DNA of 64,000 bases, from positions 37,948,368 to 38,012,367 of the forward strand of contig OX457042.1 in assembly GCA_949752735.1 (NCBI GenBank). Reading direction: 5' to 3'. Source of the stretch: Lumbricus terrestris. Its lineage: Eukaryota; Annelida; Clitellata; Crassiclitellata; Lumbricidae. This document shows positions 1 to 12,362 of the stretch, piece by piece. The translations under genes and the position numbers were made by a program. The notes below the pieces were generated by a model that did not search any database, was not told the DNA's origin, and was given only the letters and a program-made list of their open reading frames with translations. Every line of letters begins with the position of its first letter. Positions within the stretch are counted from its first letter, which is position 1.

Positions 1-2165
1 ACCTGCAAAATTTTATGAAATTTTGAAAATATTTAGAGCGCCCTCAAAGCTCGAATAATTTGTGTAATTTGTCAAAAATTACGTACGACGTCTCCGAGTT
101 AGAAAATTTCGGAGGTCCACACTTTGATCCCACTAGCATGCTTACATATTTCTTACCACAATTTTATTGCTCTGAAATACTAAAATCCACAAACATGCAA
201 CCTTTTTGTGCTTGTGAATGAGGTTTTTCAAGCATAAGGACGATAGTTAAGCTCTCGAGCAAACCAATGATGTAAATCTGTCGTGCACTGTGATATTGCA
301 GGCTGCTACGTCCACATGACAATCATCACTGGAGTAGTTATGCATAAAGTTAGCAGATTGCCAGTCCTGATTTCTTCTCTAGTAGGTGGAAGTACTAAAA
401 TTTTGGTGTGCCAAAGTTGACTTCTGGGCCAGGAGAGGATTCAACGGTAGCAGTTTTGAACCTTTTGATGTCGTGGCAGTGTGATGCATTATTTTTTTAT
501 TGTCATATGCTTTGACACAACGGCCTTGAATAACTGCATATTAGATAGAGCTTGCATCAGCCATCAGTCGTGACATCTTGTTGACATCAAAGAAATCTTT
601 TAAGTCCTGTTGCCTGGTGCATTCTTTCTGACATTGGTAGAGTTTGTCCATCAATGGTCTATAATTAAGCTGTTCAAGCCATTTAGAGACGAACGGTCCG
701 ATCTGGCTCGCCGTCAACCAAATCCTCGACCAATGCTACTATAATCTGCATCTAACAAATCATAGGAATTCATTACTGAACAGTTTCAGCGTGGCATCCT
801 CGAAATATTACTCAAGAATTTCATCAACTCTTGGTATTCATGGTTGGATTGAGCAATTCGGTAGCATTTCGCAAGCCTGGTGCCCATCACAGAGCGAGTT
901 GGATGGGTACGGCAATAGAGGCCTGCTAAGTGTAGATCCAATTGCTTTATAATATAGTATAAGATGGAAGCGAATCACATATACACTGTTGACGACCGTG
1001 AATTACAGGGCATCCAACGATTTAAGATTTGTGGTTGATCTCTAGTGTACAGTCAGTCGTTGTTCTCATATAGAGTCACTTCTGACGATGCTGCTCTAGA
1101 CGACAAGTCTGCAAATGCTGCAACATCATTCTTGGTACCTAGGATATAAGGATAGCAATTATCTCTGTTGTTTCAGTGATTGTCTCGTCCATGTTGCATT
1201 AACGGGGTTTATCTCTTTCTAAAAGTTTTTCACGAACTATACTGCGTTTGATGATAGTTTCCTCGATATTTCAGTGAAAGAGTGGCGAGATTGTCAATCT
1301 ATAAGACCACGTGTGATTCTGTTCTTAACTTCGTCTGTGCAACTGACCGTGCTGAAAGTCACGCAGCTCTGATACAGAATTTCAGTTCAACAATAAGGAA
1401 GAACGAAGATCAGATACAGTTTCTCGTACAAGTTGTCGAAAACATAGGCACATGTTTTCTAACTGCAATCATGACAATCTTGCTGACATAATATAAATGC
1501 AGAACGTAGAACTGAAGTACAATTTTGAGGTGTGTGCAGTGATGTAGAATTAGCAGATCAGTATGAGAATAGTGGAAAAAATAACGGACCAGACGTTGAT
1601 TTATGTGTAGCTGGGGGTGCAATTAAGACTTTGCTGTGTGGCCGCTGGTCCTAGGAAAAAATAGGGGTTGAACCCCTCAGTTCCTCAGAGTTTCTTACCA
1701 TAAAGCAGATGAAGGTATGGAAGAGCTAAAACCATGAATTGTTACATTATCAAGAGTTTGTACTGACTACCCCCAATGATTAGTTGTGAGTAGGCCTACA
1801 CTGATACTGTGAAAGTAAAAAAATTGAATTTCTTGATTTTTGCATTTTTTGAGCGTTAGACTATGCCCAAAATATCCATTGTATCCAGTAAAGTTAGATA
1901 TTTGTAAATTCTACCATTTAAGTGCTTTCCAATTACATTATATTTGTTATAATAGGATCAAGGGTTGGGATCTAAAGGCATTTAGAAGTTGGACACATTA
2001 GGCGCAAATTATGCCAATATGGGAAAATTTGGGTGCCTTGAGGGCGCCCTTAATATTTTTGTAATCTCATAAAAATTTTCAGGTGTTATGCCGGGACCAT
2101 ATGGAAACTTTTTAGGGGGAGTGCATAGAAAATTTCGAAAAATTTGTTTGTTGGGACACCCTAAT
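1..2165 (-). mobile_element. Long-TIR DNA transposon, left inverted copy (truncated by window edge)
   Basis: This segment is the reverse complement of 4363-6526. Position x pairs with 6527-x over most of its length, with only scattered mismatches and about one indel. The inner end reads GGGACACCCTAAT and runs into a TA-rich stretch. No long ORF is present; the short ORFs here recur unchanged in the mirror copy and look non-functional. It is one copy of a non-autonomous element whose outer end lies beyond the window. The superfamily is not assigned. Confidence 0.75.
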
Positions 2166-2368
2166 ATATATAGGCTTATTATACTCTACAAGCAGAGCTC
2201 CATTGTTCGTCGTTCATATTTACTGCATGCTAACAAACAATCCAATCACTAGCTATCAAGACATTTCCGAACCGATGTGCAATGCAATCAGGCAGACATG
2301 CGTTCATTATAAGCTTAACCATCTTCATTTATATTATGTATTGTATTGTATCTATGTACTTACTAGCT

Positions 2369-2490
2369 GGGGTACCCGGCGTTACCCGGGAAATTAGGAT
2401 TCGCCCCGCTCTCGACCAATTCCTTACTTCCCTACTCCCACTGCCGGTGTCACGAAATAGAGTATCCCCCGTATTAATCGTATCCCCCCA
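2369..2490 (+). repeat. Dispersed repeat with GGGGTACCCGGCGTT motif plus CCGGTGTC element end
   Basis: The sequence after AGCTGGGGTACCCGGCGTT is shared with 54117-54180, including CCAATTCCTTACTTCCC and CACTGCCGG; the second copy lacks about 26 bp. From 2442 the sequence CCGGTGTCACGAAATAGAGT matches the terminus of the element at 7712-8090. The family is not identified. Confidence 0.5.
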
Positions 2491-3992
2491 AATGAAGAAA
2501 AGTCGAAAAAGTCACTTCCGCGTGTATTTATTTCTGCAAATTAATTTTCATCTCCTTTTTTGAACAATGACACTAACAGGTATGTTTATTCCTGCTAGAT
2601 AATTTTCTTGCTTTGGTTTTATAGCACTTAAAACTTTTAAAACACTTAAAAACACTCAGAGTCACTAAATAAATTTGAGTTGAATTTCTCTGTACATTGC
2701 TTAGGACACTTAAAACAATTAGAGTCACTTAAAATTTTGATCAGAGCATAAACATTTTAATTATACGCATTTTTCAAAAAAGGGGATAGTGGCAAAAGCG
2801 GTGAATGACATAAATTATTCACTAAATTGGAAATAGTTGATAAATTGTGTAACCCTAAATAAGGAACGGTCACATGAAATTCCCTGCCTTCCTTCCGGAT
2901 TCCAACAATAAAGTATAGGCCTATATTGTGTATTATACAGTGTATATAGGCCTATATTGTTGAGAAGTAGCCTGCAGTATAAATGGACGATCTCATTACC
3001 TCATTGCATCGTCTTAACTTAGCCTATACACCAATCTGCGTATTAGCCTATATACATGTACATGCAGCTGTGCTTTGGAAATCAGTCACACAACAACAGG
3101 AAGCAAAGATCTTATGAGTAGGACTAGACATGCATCTGACCTCATTAATTTTCATTACTGTTCCAAGTCGTTAACTTGTTACCGGTACGAGATTAATTAT
3201 AAAATGTGTCATTCAATGCAGAAGATCGCAATTGAGACACAATCTGACCCATGCATGGCAGTTAGCAATAAACTTTGCCTGTGGAATATTCGCCAATTAA
3301 GATTCAATTAATTTTAACAGACTGAATAACGGAAGTTAAACGGCCCCAGAAAAATTCCAGAGATTCAAGTGACAGCTGATGAAGAGCAATTGGCCTAATC
3401 TGACCTGACCTAGTGTATACCTTTGACCGTTGCCGGTTGAAATCAGCCTTTAGCCTAAACAATACAAGTAGGCCTCTGCATAGATCATGAAGTAGACCTT
3501 TGCCTATGGACCTCTGCACGATCACGTGGTCTCTGAGCGGCGTCCTCATTTCGATCAACATCCTGAATAATTATTGAATTGTCAAACCCAGTTCCCTCTT
3601 AATACCGGATCTAATGCTTGCTTTGCCCAACACCAATTACCACCAACCTACGAACTCCCACACCAATTAAATAATCGACCCCAGTATCCCATTACCCCAT
3701 TACCCCATTATCCCATTATCCACTTAAATTGTTTATCTTCTCACCTCATCATCGTAAACATCGAACCGCTCATGAACCCAACATTTCGTCGTCACCCAAT
3801 TGAGTAATTACAACGCATAAATTATCATTAGTGTGCATTATTCAAATGAAGGATAAAAACGATGGCGATTCAGGTCACAGCAGCAGCAGCAGCAGCAGCA
3901 GCACATAAATTAAATGCAGTAAACAATGGTCTTCATGAAATCCTCATGCCTTTGAGACCTACAGTACTGAGATGCACAGATACATAGGCCTA

Positions 3993-4170
3993 CATACATA
4001 CATACATACATACATACATACATACATACATACATACATACATACATACATACATACATACATACAAACATACATACATACATACATACATACATACATA
4101 CATACATACATACATACATACATACCAAAGTGTATTAATACACTTTGCATACATACATACATACATACAT
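3993..4170. repeat. CATA/TATG tetranucleotide microsatellite
   Basis: A near-perfect CATA array interrupted at about 4125-4147 by AAAGTGTATTAATACACTTTG, itself a perfect 10-bp-arm palindrome. The ORFs with alternating Met-Tyr-Val-Cys residues are translations of this array. Confidence 0.9.
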
Positions 4171-4319
4171 AAATATGTAGTGACTGGGGCTGACACATAG
4201 GATAGTACAGAAAGAGAAGGGAAGAAAGAGAGAAGAAGGAAGACACGAAGAGATAAGGAGAGAGTGTATAGGGTACAGCAGGTAGACGGGGCAGAGCAGA
4301 CTGGATGAGCGCAGTGAGA

Positions 4320-4321
<2 letters not shown>

Positions 4322-4361
<40 letters not shown>
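4322..4361. repeat. TA dinucleotide microsatellite at transposon edge
   Basis: An alternating TA run directly abuts the left end of the element at 4363. This is consistent with insertion into a TA-rich target. Confidence 0.85.
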
Positions 4362-4362
<1 letters not shown>

Positions 4363-4364
<2 letters not shown>

Positions 4365-6617
4365 TAGGGTGTCCCAACAAACAAATTTTTCGAAATTTTC
4401 TATGCACTCCCCCTAAAAAGTTTCCATATGGTCCCGGCATAACACCTGAAAGTTTTATGAGATTACAAAAATATTAAGGGCGCCCTCAAGGCACCCAAAT
4501 TTTCCCATATTGGCATAATTTGCGCCTAATGTGTCCAACTTCTAAATGCCTTTAGATCCCAACCCTTGATCCTATTATAACAAATATAATGTAATTGGAA
4601 AGCACTTAAATGGTAGAATTTACAAATATCTAACTTTACTGGATACAATGGATATTTTGGGCATAGTCTAACGCTCAAAAAATGCAAAAATCAAGAAATT
4701 CAATTTTTTTACTTTCACAGTATCAGTGTAGGCCTACTCACAACTAATCATTGGGGGTAGTCAGTACAAACTCTTGATAATGTAACAATTCATGGTTTTA
4801 GCTCTTCCATACCTTCATCTGCTTTATGGTAAGAAACTCTGAGGAACTGAGGGGTTCAACCCCTATTTTTTCCTAGGACCAGCGGCCACACAGCAAAGTC
4901 TTAATTGCACCCCCAGCTACACATAAATCAACGTCTGGTCCGTTATTTTTTCCACTATTCTCATACTGATCTGCTAATTCTACATCACTGCACACACCTC
5001 AAAATTGTACTTCAGTTCTACGTTCTGCATTTATATTATGTCAGCAAGATTGTCATGATTGCAGTTAGAAAACATGTGCCTATGTTTTCGACAACTTGTA
5101 CGAGAAACTGTATCTGATCTTCGTTCTTCCTTATTGTTGAACTGAAATTCTGTATCAGAGCTGCGTGACTTTCAGCACGGTCAGTTGCACAGACGAAGTT
5201 AAGAACAGAATCACACGTGGTCTTATAGATTGACAATCTCGCCACTCTTTCACTGAAATATTGAGGAAACTATCATCAAACGCAGTATAGTTCGTGAAAA
5301 ACTTTTAGAAAGAGATAAACCCCGTTAATGCAACATGGACGAGACAATCACTGAAACAACAGAGATAATTGCTATCCTTATATCCTAGGTACCAAGAATG
5401 ATGTTGCAGCATTTGCAGACTTGTCGTCTAGAGCAGCATCGTCAGAAGTGACTCTATATGAGAACAACGACTGACTGTACACTAGAGATCAACCACAAAT
5501 CTTAAATCGTTGGATGCCCTGTAATTCACGGTCGTCAACAGTGTATATGTGATTCGCTTCCATCTTATACTATATTATAAAGCAATTGGATCTACACTTA
5601 GCAGGCCTCTATTGCCGTACCCATCCAACTCGCTCTGTGATGGGCACCAGGCTTGCGAAATGCTACCGAATTGCTCAATCCAACCATGAATACCAAGAGT
5701 TGATGAAATTCTTGAGTAATATTTCGAGGATGCCACGCTGAAACTGTTCAGTAATGAATTCCTATGATTTGTTAGATGCAGATTATAGTAGCATTGGTCG
5801 AGGATTTGGTTGACGGCGAGCCAGATCGGACCGTTCGTCTCTAAATGGCTTGAACAGCTTAATTATAGACCATTGATGGACAAACTCTACCAATGTCAGA
5901 AAGAATGCACCAGGCAACAGGACTTAAAAGATTTCTTTGATGTCAACAAGATGTCACGACTGATGGCTGATGCAAGCTCTATCTAATATGCAGTTATTCA
6001 AGGCCGTTGTGTCAAAGCATATGACAATAAAAAAATAATGCATCACACTGCCACGACATCAAAAGGTTCAAAACTGCTACCGTTGAATCCTCTCCTGGCC
6101 CAGAAGTCAACTTTGGCACACCAAAATTTTAGTACTTCCACCTACTAGAGAAGAAATCAGGACTGGCAATCTGCTAACTTTATGCATAACTACTCCAGTG
6201 ATGATTGTCATGTGGACGTAGCAGCCTGCAATATCACAGTGCACGACAGATTTACATCATTGGTTTGCTCGAGAGCTTAACTATCGTCCTTATGCTTGAA
6301 AAACCTCATTCACAAGCACAAAAAGGTTGCCTGTTTGTGGATTATAGTATTTCAGAGCAATAAAATTGTGGTAAGAAATATGTAAGCATGCTAGTGGGAT
6401 CAAAGTGTGGACCTCCGAAATTTTCTAACTCGGAGACGTCGTACGTAATTTTTGACAAATTACACAAATTATTCGAGCTTTGAGGGCGCTCTAAATATTT
6501 TCAAAATTTCATAAAATTTTGCAGGTGTTATAATAGGACCATAAGAAAACTTTTTGGAGGGAGTGCATTTAAATTTTCTATAAAATATTTTTTCCTGTGC
6601 AATGGTGGGACGCCCTA
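4363..6617 (+). mobile_element. Long-TIR DNA transposon, complete right copy
   Basis: The left end starts ATTAGGGTGTCCC and the right end finishes GGGACGCCCTA. About 130 bp at the two ends are diverged inverted repeats: both carry TGCACTCCCyC, AAAAGTTT, TATGGTCC, AACACCTG and GCGCCCTCAA in the same order. The element is about 2.25 kb and has no convincing ORF, so it is probably non-autonomous. Both ends lie in TA-rich sequence (TATATATACAT and ATATACATATATA), which suggests a TA-type target. The superfamily is not resolved. Confidence 0.75.
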
Positions 6618-6619
6618 AT

Positions 6620-6633
6620 ATACATATATATAT

Positions 6634-6676
<43 letters not shown>

Positions 6677-6677
6677 G
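6620..6677. repeat. TA / GA / GACA microsatellite
   Basis: A TA run is followed by GAGA and then GACA tetranucleotide units, immediately outside the right end of the 4363-6617 element. Confidence 0.85.
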
Positions 6678-7312
6678 AGCAACTGCGGTAGTCGGACTAC
6701 AGTTTTTGAGCAGGTGGGAACTCCGCTCGTGAAATTCAGATGATTGTTGATTTGCGGCCAAATTTCAGCACAGTTTAAAGTTAGAAACGGTTCAATTGAT
6801 CATTGTTTTTACATATTCATCTTCGGGAGATGACAGTGAAGAATTCATTCGAATCTGAAAGTTGCCATTTGATTTCAATTTGGGTTGATTGTCAAGGAGA
6901 GGAAATTTCTTCCTGGAACGTAAGCTGAGAAGGCGATTCAGGTCCCATTGTCTAAAAATATCTTAAGGAAACTGGGAAGTATTCCTACGCTAAATCTTGA
7001 GATCGAATCTTGCAAATATTGATTTGATCTCTTAGTGCTTGTTCTCTTTCAGATATTATACAGTTTCTGCGGTAGGCCTAATTGTCATAACTGATGCCAG
7101 ACAGCAGTCTGTGAATTAACTTCTGACTTTAGTTTTATACGTGTGTATAATTGCAAGTTTAGGTTGACGAATTATAACTATTGTTTGTTTGATTTCTTGA
7201 AAAACTTGTGTGTTTTGGAAGTTTGTAATAACTGAATCCCTTCTAAGCTCCATTAATTAATAAAATCAAAGCAAACGGAAGAATTACAACTAAATTCCTT
7301 AACTGGAACAAT

Positions 7313-8311
7313 ATGTCAGAAATCAGCACAGCAGAGGAGAATGAAGGTCAGACGGAAAGAAGGATGAGAGAAAGCTATCCTGAGGAAAATATCTCAGAAG
7401 ACCCGGTAACTCGCCCAGAAGAGCAAGTTACTACATTGTTTCATCAGTTCACTGAAACTATTGAAAGATTTATAGAGCACCAGGAATCTAAGTGGTAATC
7501 ATTATCTTATGAGGTGTAGGCCTACTATTTGACTGAACAACAAGGTCAACTTATTAAACGGCAGGGGAAGTCAGAAATGCAGATGAATACCCTGATAGGA
7601 CAGCTAATGGAGAGTAGAGCCTTGAAATCTGTTGAGGATTTGAACCCAGATGAGTTACATAATAGTGGAGCTGTCGCTTTCCCAACGGAAGTCGGGGATG
7701 TATGTTCCAGGCCGGTGTCGCGTGACAGAGTCTCCCCTCTAAAAGTCTCCCCGGGAGACTTTATTTCGAAACAGATTCTCCCCGGAGGATCTGTTCCAGA
7801 ATAAATTTGCCCCCGGAGACTATCTTCTGAAATAAAGTCTCCGTGGGGGAGAGAATATTTCCGCCGTCCACGAAATAAAGTCTCCCCCGTGCAGCGTAAA
7901 ATTGGCCAAAGTTGCATCAAATTTAGAGATGAGAAGGCTAAACGATTAGTTTACGTTGCCAGATTATATAATAAGAAAACATATAATACTTTTACTTCTG
8001 AATTTTTTTCAATACAGAGTTTCAGCCAGGGGGAGACTCTGTTTCGGGGGAGATTTTGTATCGGGGGGAGACTTTATTTCGTGACACCGGTCCTTCCTAA
8101 ATTAGACAAACACATTGGAGGCTCAAAATTTAGGTCCTTGTATGAAACGATCACCTCTGACAATTATGAGGTAACAGAAACCCTGCTGGGCAAGGTTAGG
8201 CCCATATTGACAACTTCCTCAGAACGAACCTATGGCCCAAGACCTAGACCAAAGTCCCCTCAACAGTACGCTTATTTGCTAGAGGTCACCATGCAGTGGC
8301 CACACAACTGA
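7313..8311 (+). pseudogene. Broken gag-like retroelement fragment, interrupted
   Basis: Three open stretches in different frames read like one damaged, Gln/Glu-rich coding region. They are 7313-7498 (acidic, ending after RFIEHQESKW), 7529-7710 (LIKRQGKSEMQMNTLIGQLM) and 8097-8311 (LPKLDKHIGGSKFRSLYETI). The reading is broken by a frameshift near 7500 and by the palindromic element at 7712-8090. The composition resembles N-terminal Gag regions of LTR retroelements, but there is no zinc knuckle, protease or RT to confirm this. It could instead be a decayed host exon. Confidence 0.3.
7712..8090. mobile_element. Palindromic element with CCGGTGTC...GACACCGG termini
   Basis: The ends are inverted: CCGGTGTCGCG at the left and CGTGACACCGG at the right. 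The interior repeats AGTCTCCCC / GGGGGAGACT / GAAATAAAGTCTCC many times in both orientations, so it can fold into several hairpins. A non-repetitive block at about 7897-8030 may be captured sequence. No clean target duplication was found. A related terminus occurs at 2442. Confidence 0.5.
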
Positions 8312-10111
8312 GATACAAAGGAGTGATAGAGAGAGTGAGAGAGAGTTAGGAGTAAGTATTGCTGGCCCTCTGGCGAAAGGGACGAGCGTCATATTATTAT
8401 AATCTCAGTTAGTTTACCTTTCTATAGTAGCCTGTCACTCGAGTCTTACGCCATCCGGGCGTCTGAACTACGTGGGGTCTACTAACTCTAGTAACAGCTC
8501 TACTAATCAGAAATCCTGTTAACTCGATCCGCTTACGACATTTTTTTTACCGACGTTTTGAATGACATTCGCACATTTTGATAATAGGCTACATGCTCAA
8601 TAATCATGCGCATCAATCTTCACAGCACGAGGATCACCTACCAGCAGCACAAAAGCGGAACATTGTCTTGTCTGCGTTCACAAATCAACCTTGACTAAAA
8701 TGTCTGTCAAAACTATTTGAAAGGAGTCTCATTTTGATATCAATTTTAATTAGTTTCAAGGTTTGTCTTTTAAACATTCTTCTGATTTTCTCAGAACTCT
8801 AGGGCTTATCTATTCACAGCGTTAATTTTGCCTTGTGAAATAGTCTCTAATGCAGACAGAATTTTTTTAATTTCTTCTGCAAAAGTTGAGTTTGTTGACC
8901 TAACTAACACATAAATAACTATATTATGCATAAATTATGGTTATCCTAGTTTCCTATAGAGTTCTTACTGAATTTTGCCAGATTGCAGATTCTATTGTCA
9001 CATGGGTGATTTCAATAACTCTCCTAGACAAAAAATGGCCCAAATTATTTTTATGTCGCGTTCGTTTGGGCACGTCAACTCGGCGCCTATGCTTAGCCTA
9101 CATTGATTGGTCCTGTTCTGTTTCACAGTAATGTTTTTTAATTAACACGACAAGCGATTCATTAGAACACTCGTCTTGTAATACGAAGAGTACACAGGGG
9201 TTACAGTGTCCTCTCCACCTTCTCCTCCTCCTGCTCCTCCTGCTCTTCTAAAATGAATGCTGTGCAGGGAGGGTCATGAAGTTAAGTCCTTCACTCACAT
9301 TAAATTTTACCACATGGTCGTCACTTGACGATTGGTCATTAGATAGTGGAGCATAATGAATGCATAAGAATATAGTCTTATGATTATCGACCAACACAGA
9401 GGCAACTACACATGCACATTGAATCTGCTTTACAGAGAGAGAAAGACAAAAAGCAGAGAGACAAATGGAAAGCCAAGTCAATATAGTCTCAAACGGCAGC
9501 TCACACGATCATCATAATAGTTGTCTTCAGACCCAATGATTCTGCTTATCTATTCACAGCGTTAATTTTGCTAGGATTGCTGTCTGCTATTATAAATTCA
9601 TTCTACTTTCATAATTCATCCGACAAACAACTTATCGCTTCAATATTCAAATTCAAAAGCCATTGCCTACAACAGTTGTGAGTTTGCAATTGCCAATGAA
9701 TGACATACCAAAGTGATCAGCGATCAGTAAGTATGTATAGGATGACATTAGACACGACGTCCAAACAGTTGCGCATCATAAGTAGGCCTACCGTCTTGCA
9801 CTTGATATTTCTTGAGTGTATATACAGAAGGCGTAGGCTGCATTTCGTTTCGCATGAAGAGGGGAATGAGGTCAAACATTGATCTTCTTTTTATCAACAT
9901 CAAATCCTTAGCTGATCAGTAATCTCGATCGGAATCTTGTGAATCATTATCGGCCTCTTAAAGAGATCATTGTGGATAACGCTGATTAAGGTCAGCACTA
10001 AAATCAGTCAACAGCTGCATTGTTTGTCACAGAAGTTTGTTTATGAAAGGAGAGAGAATCAATTTATGTCAGAGACGATTGTATCGTAACACTTACTACT
10101 GCAACACCTCA
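8312..10111. other. No recognisable gene; contains a 28-bp direct repeat
   Basis: AT-rich sequence without supportable ORFs. A 28-nt string beginning GCTTATCTATTCACAGCG occurs at 8804-8831 and again, identical, at 9544-9571. Nothing else was recognised. Confidence 0.6.
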
Positions 10112-10391
10112 ATTAAATAAAAGCTGATAAAACACTTTTCTGAGCCATTAAATAAAAGCTGATAAACACTTTTCTGAGCCATTAAATAAAAGCTGATAAA
10201 ACACTTTTCTGAGCCATTAAATAAAAGCTGATAAACACTTTTCTGAGCCATTAAATAAAAGCTGATAAAACACTTTTCTGAGCCATTAAATAAAAGCTGA
10301 TAAAACACTTTTCTGAGCCATTAAATAAAAGCTGATAAAACACTTTTCTGAGCCATTAAATAAAAGCTGATAAAACACTTTTCTGAGCCAT
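10112..10391. repeat. 35-bp minisatellite, 8 units
   Basis: The unit TTAAATAAAAGCTGATAAAA CACTTTTCTGAGCCA (34-35 bp) is repeated eight times head to tail. Units differ mainly by AAAAC versus AAAC. The minus-strand ORF over it is a product of the repeat. Confidence 0.92.
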
Positions 10392-10523
10392 CCCCTCGCC
10401 CCACCCCCGTGGTTGCTTAGGAGACTGAACTCCATGAGATCGACTGGAATGGATTGAGAAACTCAAATACGTACAAGGATTGTTATACAATCAAACATTC
10501 AATCACATTCATGATTGCAGACT

Positions 10524-10664
10524 GGCAGATAAGCACGCATAGCTTTACAGAAGGTTGTCTAACCATCAGAGGCAGATAAGCACGCATAGCTTTACAGAAG
10601 GTTGTCTAACCATCAGAGGCAGATAAGCAGGCATAGCTTTACAGAAGGTTGTCTAACCATCAGA
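10524..10664. repeat. 47-bp tandem repeat, 3 units
   Basis: The unit starts GGCAGATAAGCACGCATAGC and repeats at 10524, 10571 and 10618 with exact 47-bp spacing and one substitution in the third copy. Confidence 0.92.
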
Positions 10665-12174
10665 TACACATTAGTCAGAGATTGTCTCTTAGTCATTTTC
10701 GATTAAATCTAGGATCTCGTGAGTTGAACGTTTTTAGTCATCAGAACATTAATCAGAGACACAAAGATAACAAACGACAACACTTAAGCATAGAAATCAA
10801 TCTGTGTTTTAATCTTCGACGACGTAAAGCAATCACAGATTAAGTAAAGTACTTAAATATAAAGCTTTAAAAGTTATGTAAACGTGAATATATATTAAAA
10901 GACACATAAAGTCTGAATAAGAGCCTACTATTAAATTAAACGACTTAAAAGAGAAGAGGCCACACTCTGCGTGGTTACACTGAAATTGTGTTGTGGCATT
11001 TGTTGAATTGGCAGAGACGTGCATTACAAGAGAGCAGTCAGTGCGGACTTTACCCAGACGATATCGCCTAAAAACTGTCTGCTTTTGTGTTTCCATGAAG
11101 TCATGCAACTTTAATTGGCACAATTGTCTAGTGACTAGTCCTGTAGTGTAGACCAACCAACTCGAAGGTCGAGCATATTCCTAGACACTTTTCTGTTCCA
11201 CTGACACACACTGTGACACACACACTAGTGACCAGTGGACTTGTCTAAAATGAGAACTTCGTCTGTACACTGTAGTGACTGTCTATATGAGCAGATGAGA
11301 CGACAGATGAAATCGATGAAGAATCGCCATCTAGTGGTTGGCTTAGAAGACACTGAATGAACGTCAACGTTGACAGAACAATAATTAAAAAGACGAAATA
11401 ATAGAGATCTTTAATTAACGAGCAATTAAATTATATGACATAACTAAAAAAAAGGAATAGAAAAGAGTGAAATTTATTTTGTGTTTGATCTTTCTCTGCT
11501 CTTCCACTTTTTCACCTTCTCTTCATCTTCTTTTCTGCCTTTGTCTCTGCACTGTTTGCAGTCACAGAGATTGTCTGCACTTAAATGAAAGTGCATCAAT
11601 TGGTCAGAGTAGGTAAGGCATCTCATTAATCATTCAATAAATAAATTAAGACATAATCTCAATAAATGATTAAGCGAATCACATCGAGTGCTTGATTATT
11701 CATCGTCTATAGATACCTTCATCTTATCAGTCAAAAGAGGACAAGAACCATATCAGTTCCTCGTTCATAGAAGAACCATTGAGACTTCATTGAATCACTG
11801 CAATCAATCGGACAACAGTCAATTATTACGACATAATCATCTCAATTGAATACATATATTATTATATCTTGAGTGGATTCTGTCTCTATCTGAGCAAACA
11901 GTCGTCTATCTTGTTTTTCTTTCCTGCCTTTTTTAGTCATAAGTCATCACATCGGTTCCTAAAGCTGCCTTAATAATTCCTGGCTTCATAACCAGTTTCT
12001 CTGTTGCCACAGTCTTCGCCTGGACCGTCGCCATCAACCATGAAACGTCGCTTGAAGTGAAGCGCCGTCATCCGTTGCAAGCTCTCCTCCCTCTTCGCAA
12101 TCCAATTCAGCTGCAAACACTTAGACGAAACCAGACAGAATTCGATCCGATCATTGATTCCAAGTCGTTGTTAA
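10665..12174. other. No gene seen; includes likely 3' UTR of the ELMOD-like gene
   Basis: AT-rich sequence downstream of the minus-strand ELMOD-like stop codon. A TTTATT at 11473-11478 reads AATAAA on the minus strand and is a possible poly(A) signal about 0.7 kb beyond the stop. No other gene is supported. Confidence 0.45.
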
Positions 12175-12362
12175 TCACTTAGCGACGAGATCGATGGACT
12201 GGGATCCTCTGGGAGTGGAGCAGTTGAAGGTCAGAGTGCAATCCTTGTGACGCAATCGTCGGATCATCTGCTTCTGGAACTTTTCCTTGATCACATTGAA
12301 CTGCATGACGTCGATTGGTCGCTCCGTGAACCAGAATTTGTCAAATTCGTACAATAGATAAA
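12175..12362 (-). CDS. ELMOD1/2: ELMOD-like terminal exon
   Basis: Acceptor TTCTCTTTCAG precedes 12362. It encodes VYLLYEFDKFWFTERP, then IDVMQFNVIKEKFQKQMIRR, then a variable tail ending in IDLVAK and a stop. The EFDKFW...MxFN..(K/R)EKF pattern is diagnostic of the ELMOD C-terminus. Confidence 0.92.

Larger units (their letters stand above)
2166..4362. other. Spacer between the two inverted transposon copies
   Basis: This 2.2-kb stretch has no supportable gene. It contains a GGGGTACCCGGCG motif near 2374, a CCGGTGTCACG element end near 2442, a CAG run at about 3880-3902, a CATA tetranucleotide array at about 3993-4170 and a TA dinucleotide array at 4322-4361. Several ORFs over the CATA array are simple-sequence artefacts. 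Confidence 0.7.

Noticed and set aside
1282..1622. Two 69-70-codon ORFs repeated exactly in the mirror copy at 4905-5245
   Set aside because: Their duplication is due to the inverted transposon copies; they have no protein-like features.
3910..4440. Overlapping ORFs of up to 124 codons around 4 kb, rich in Tyr-Val-Cys-Met
   Set aside because: They are translations of CATA and TA microsatellites on both strands.
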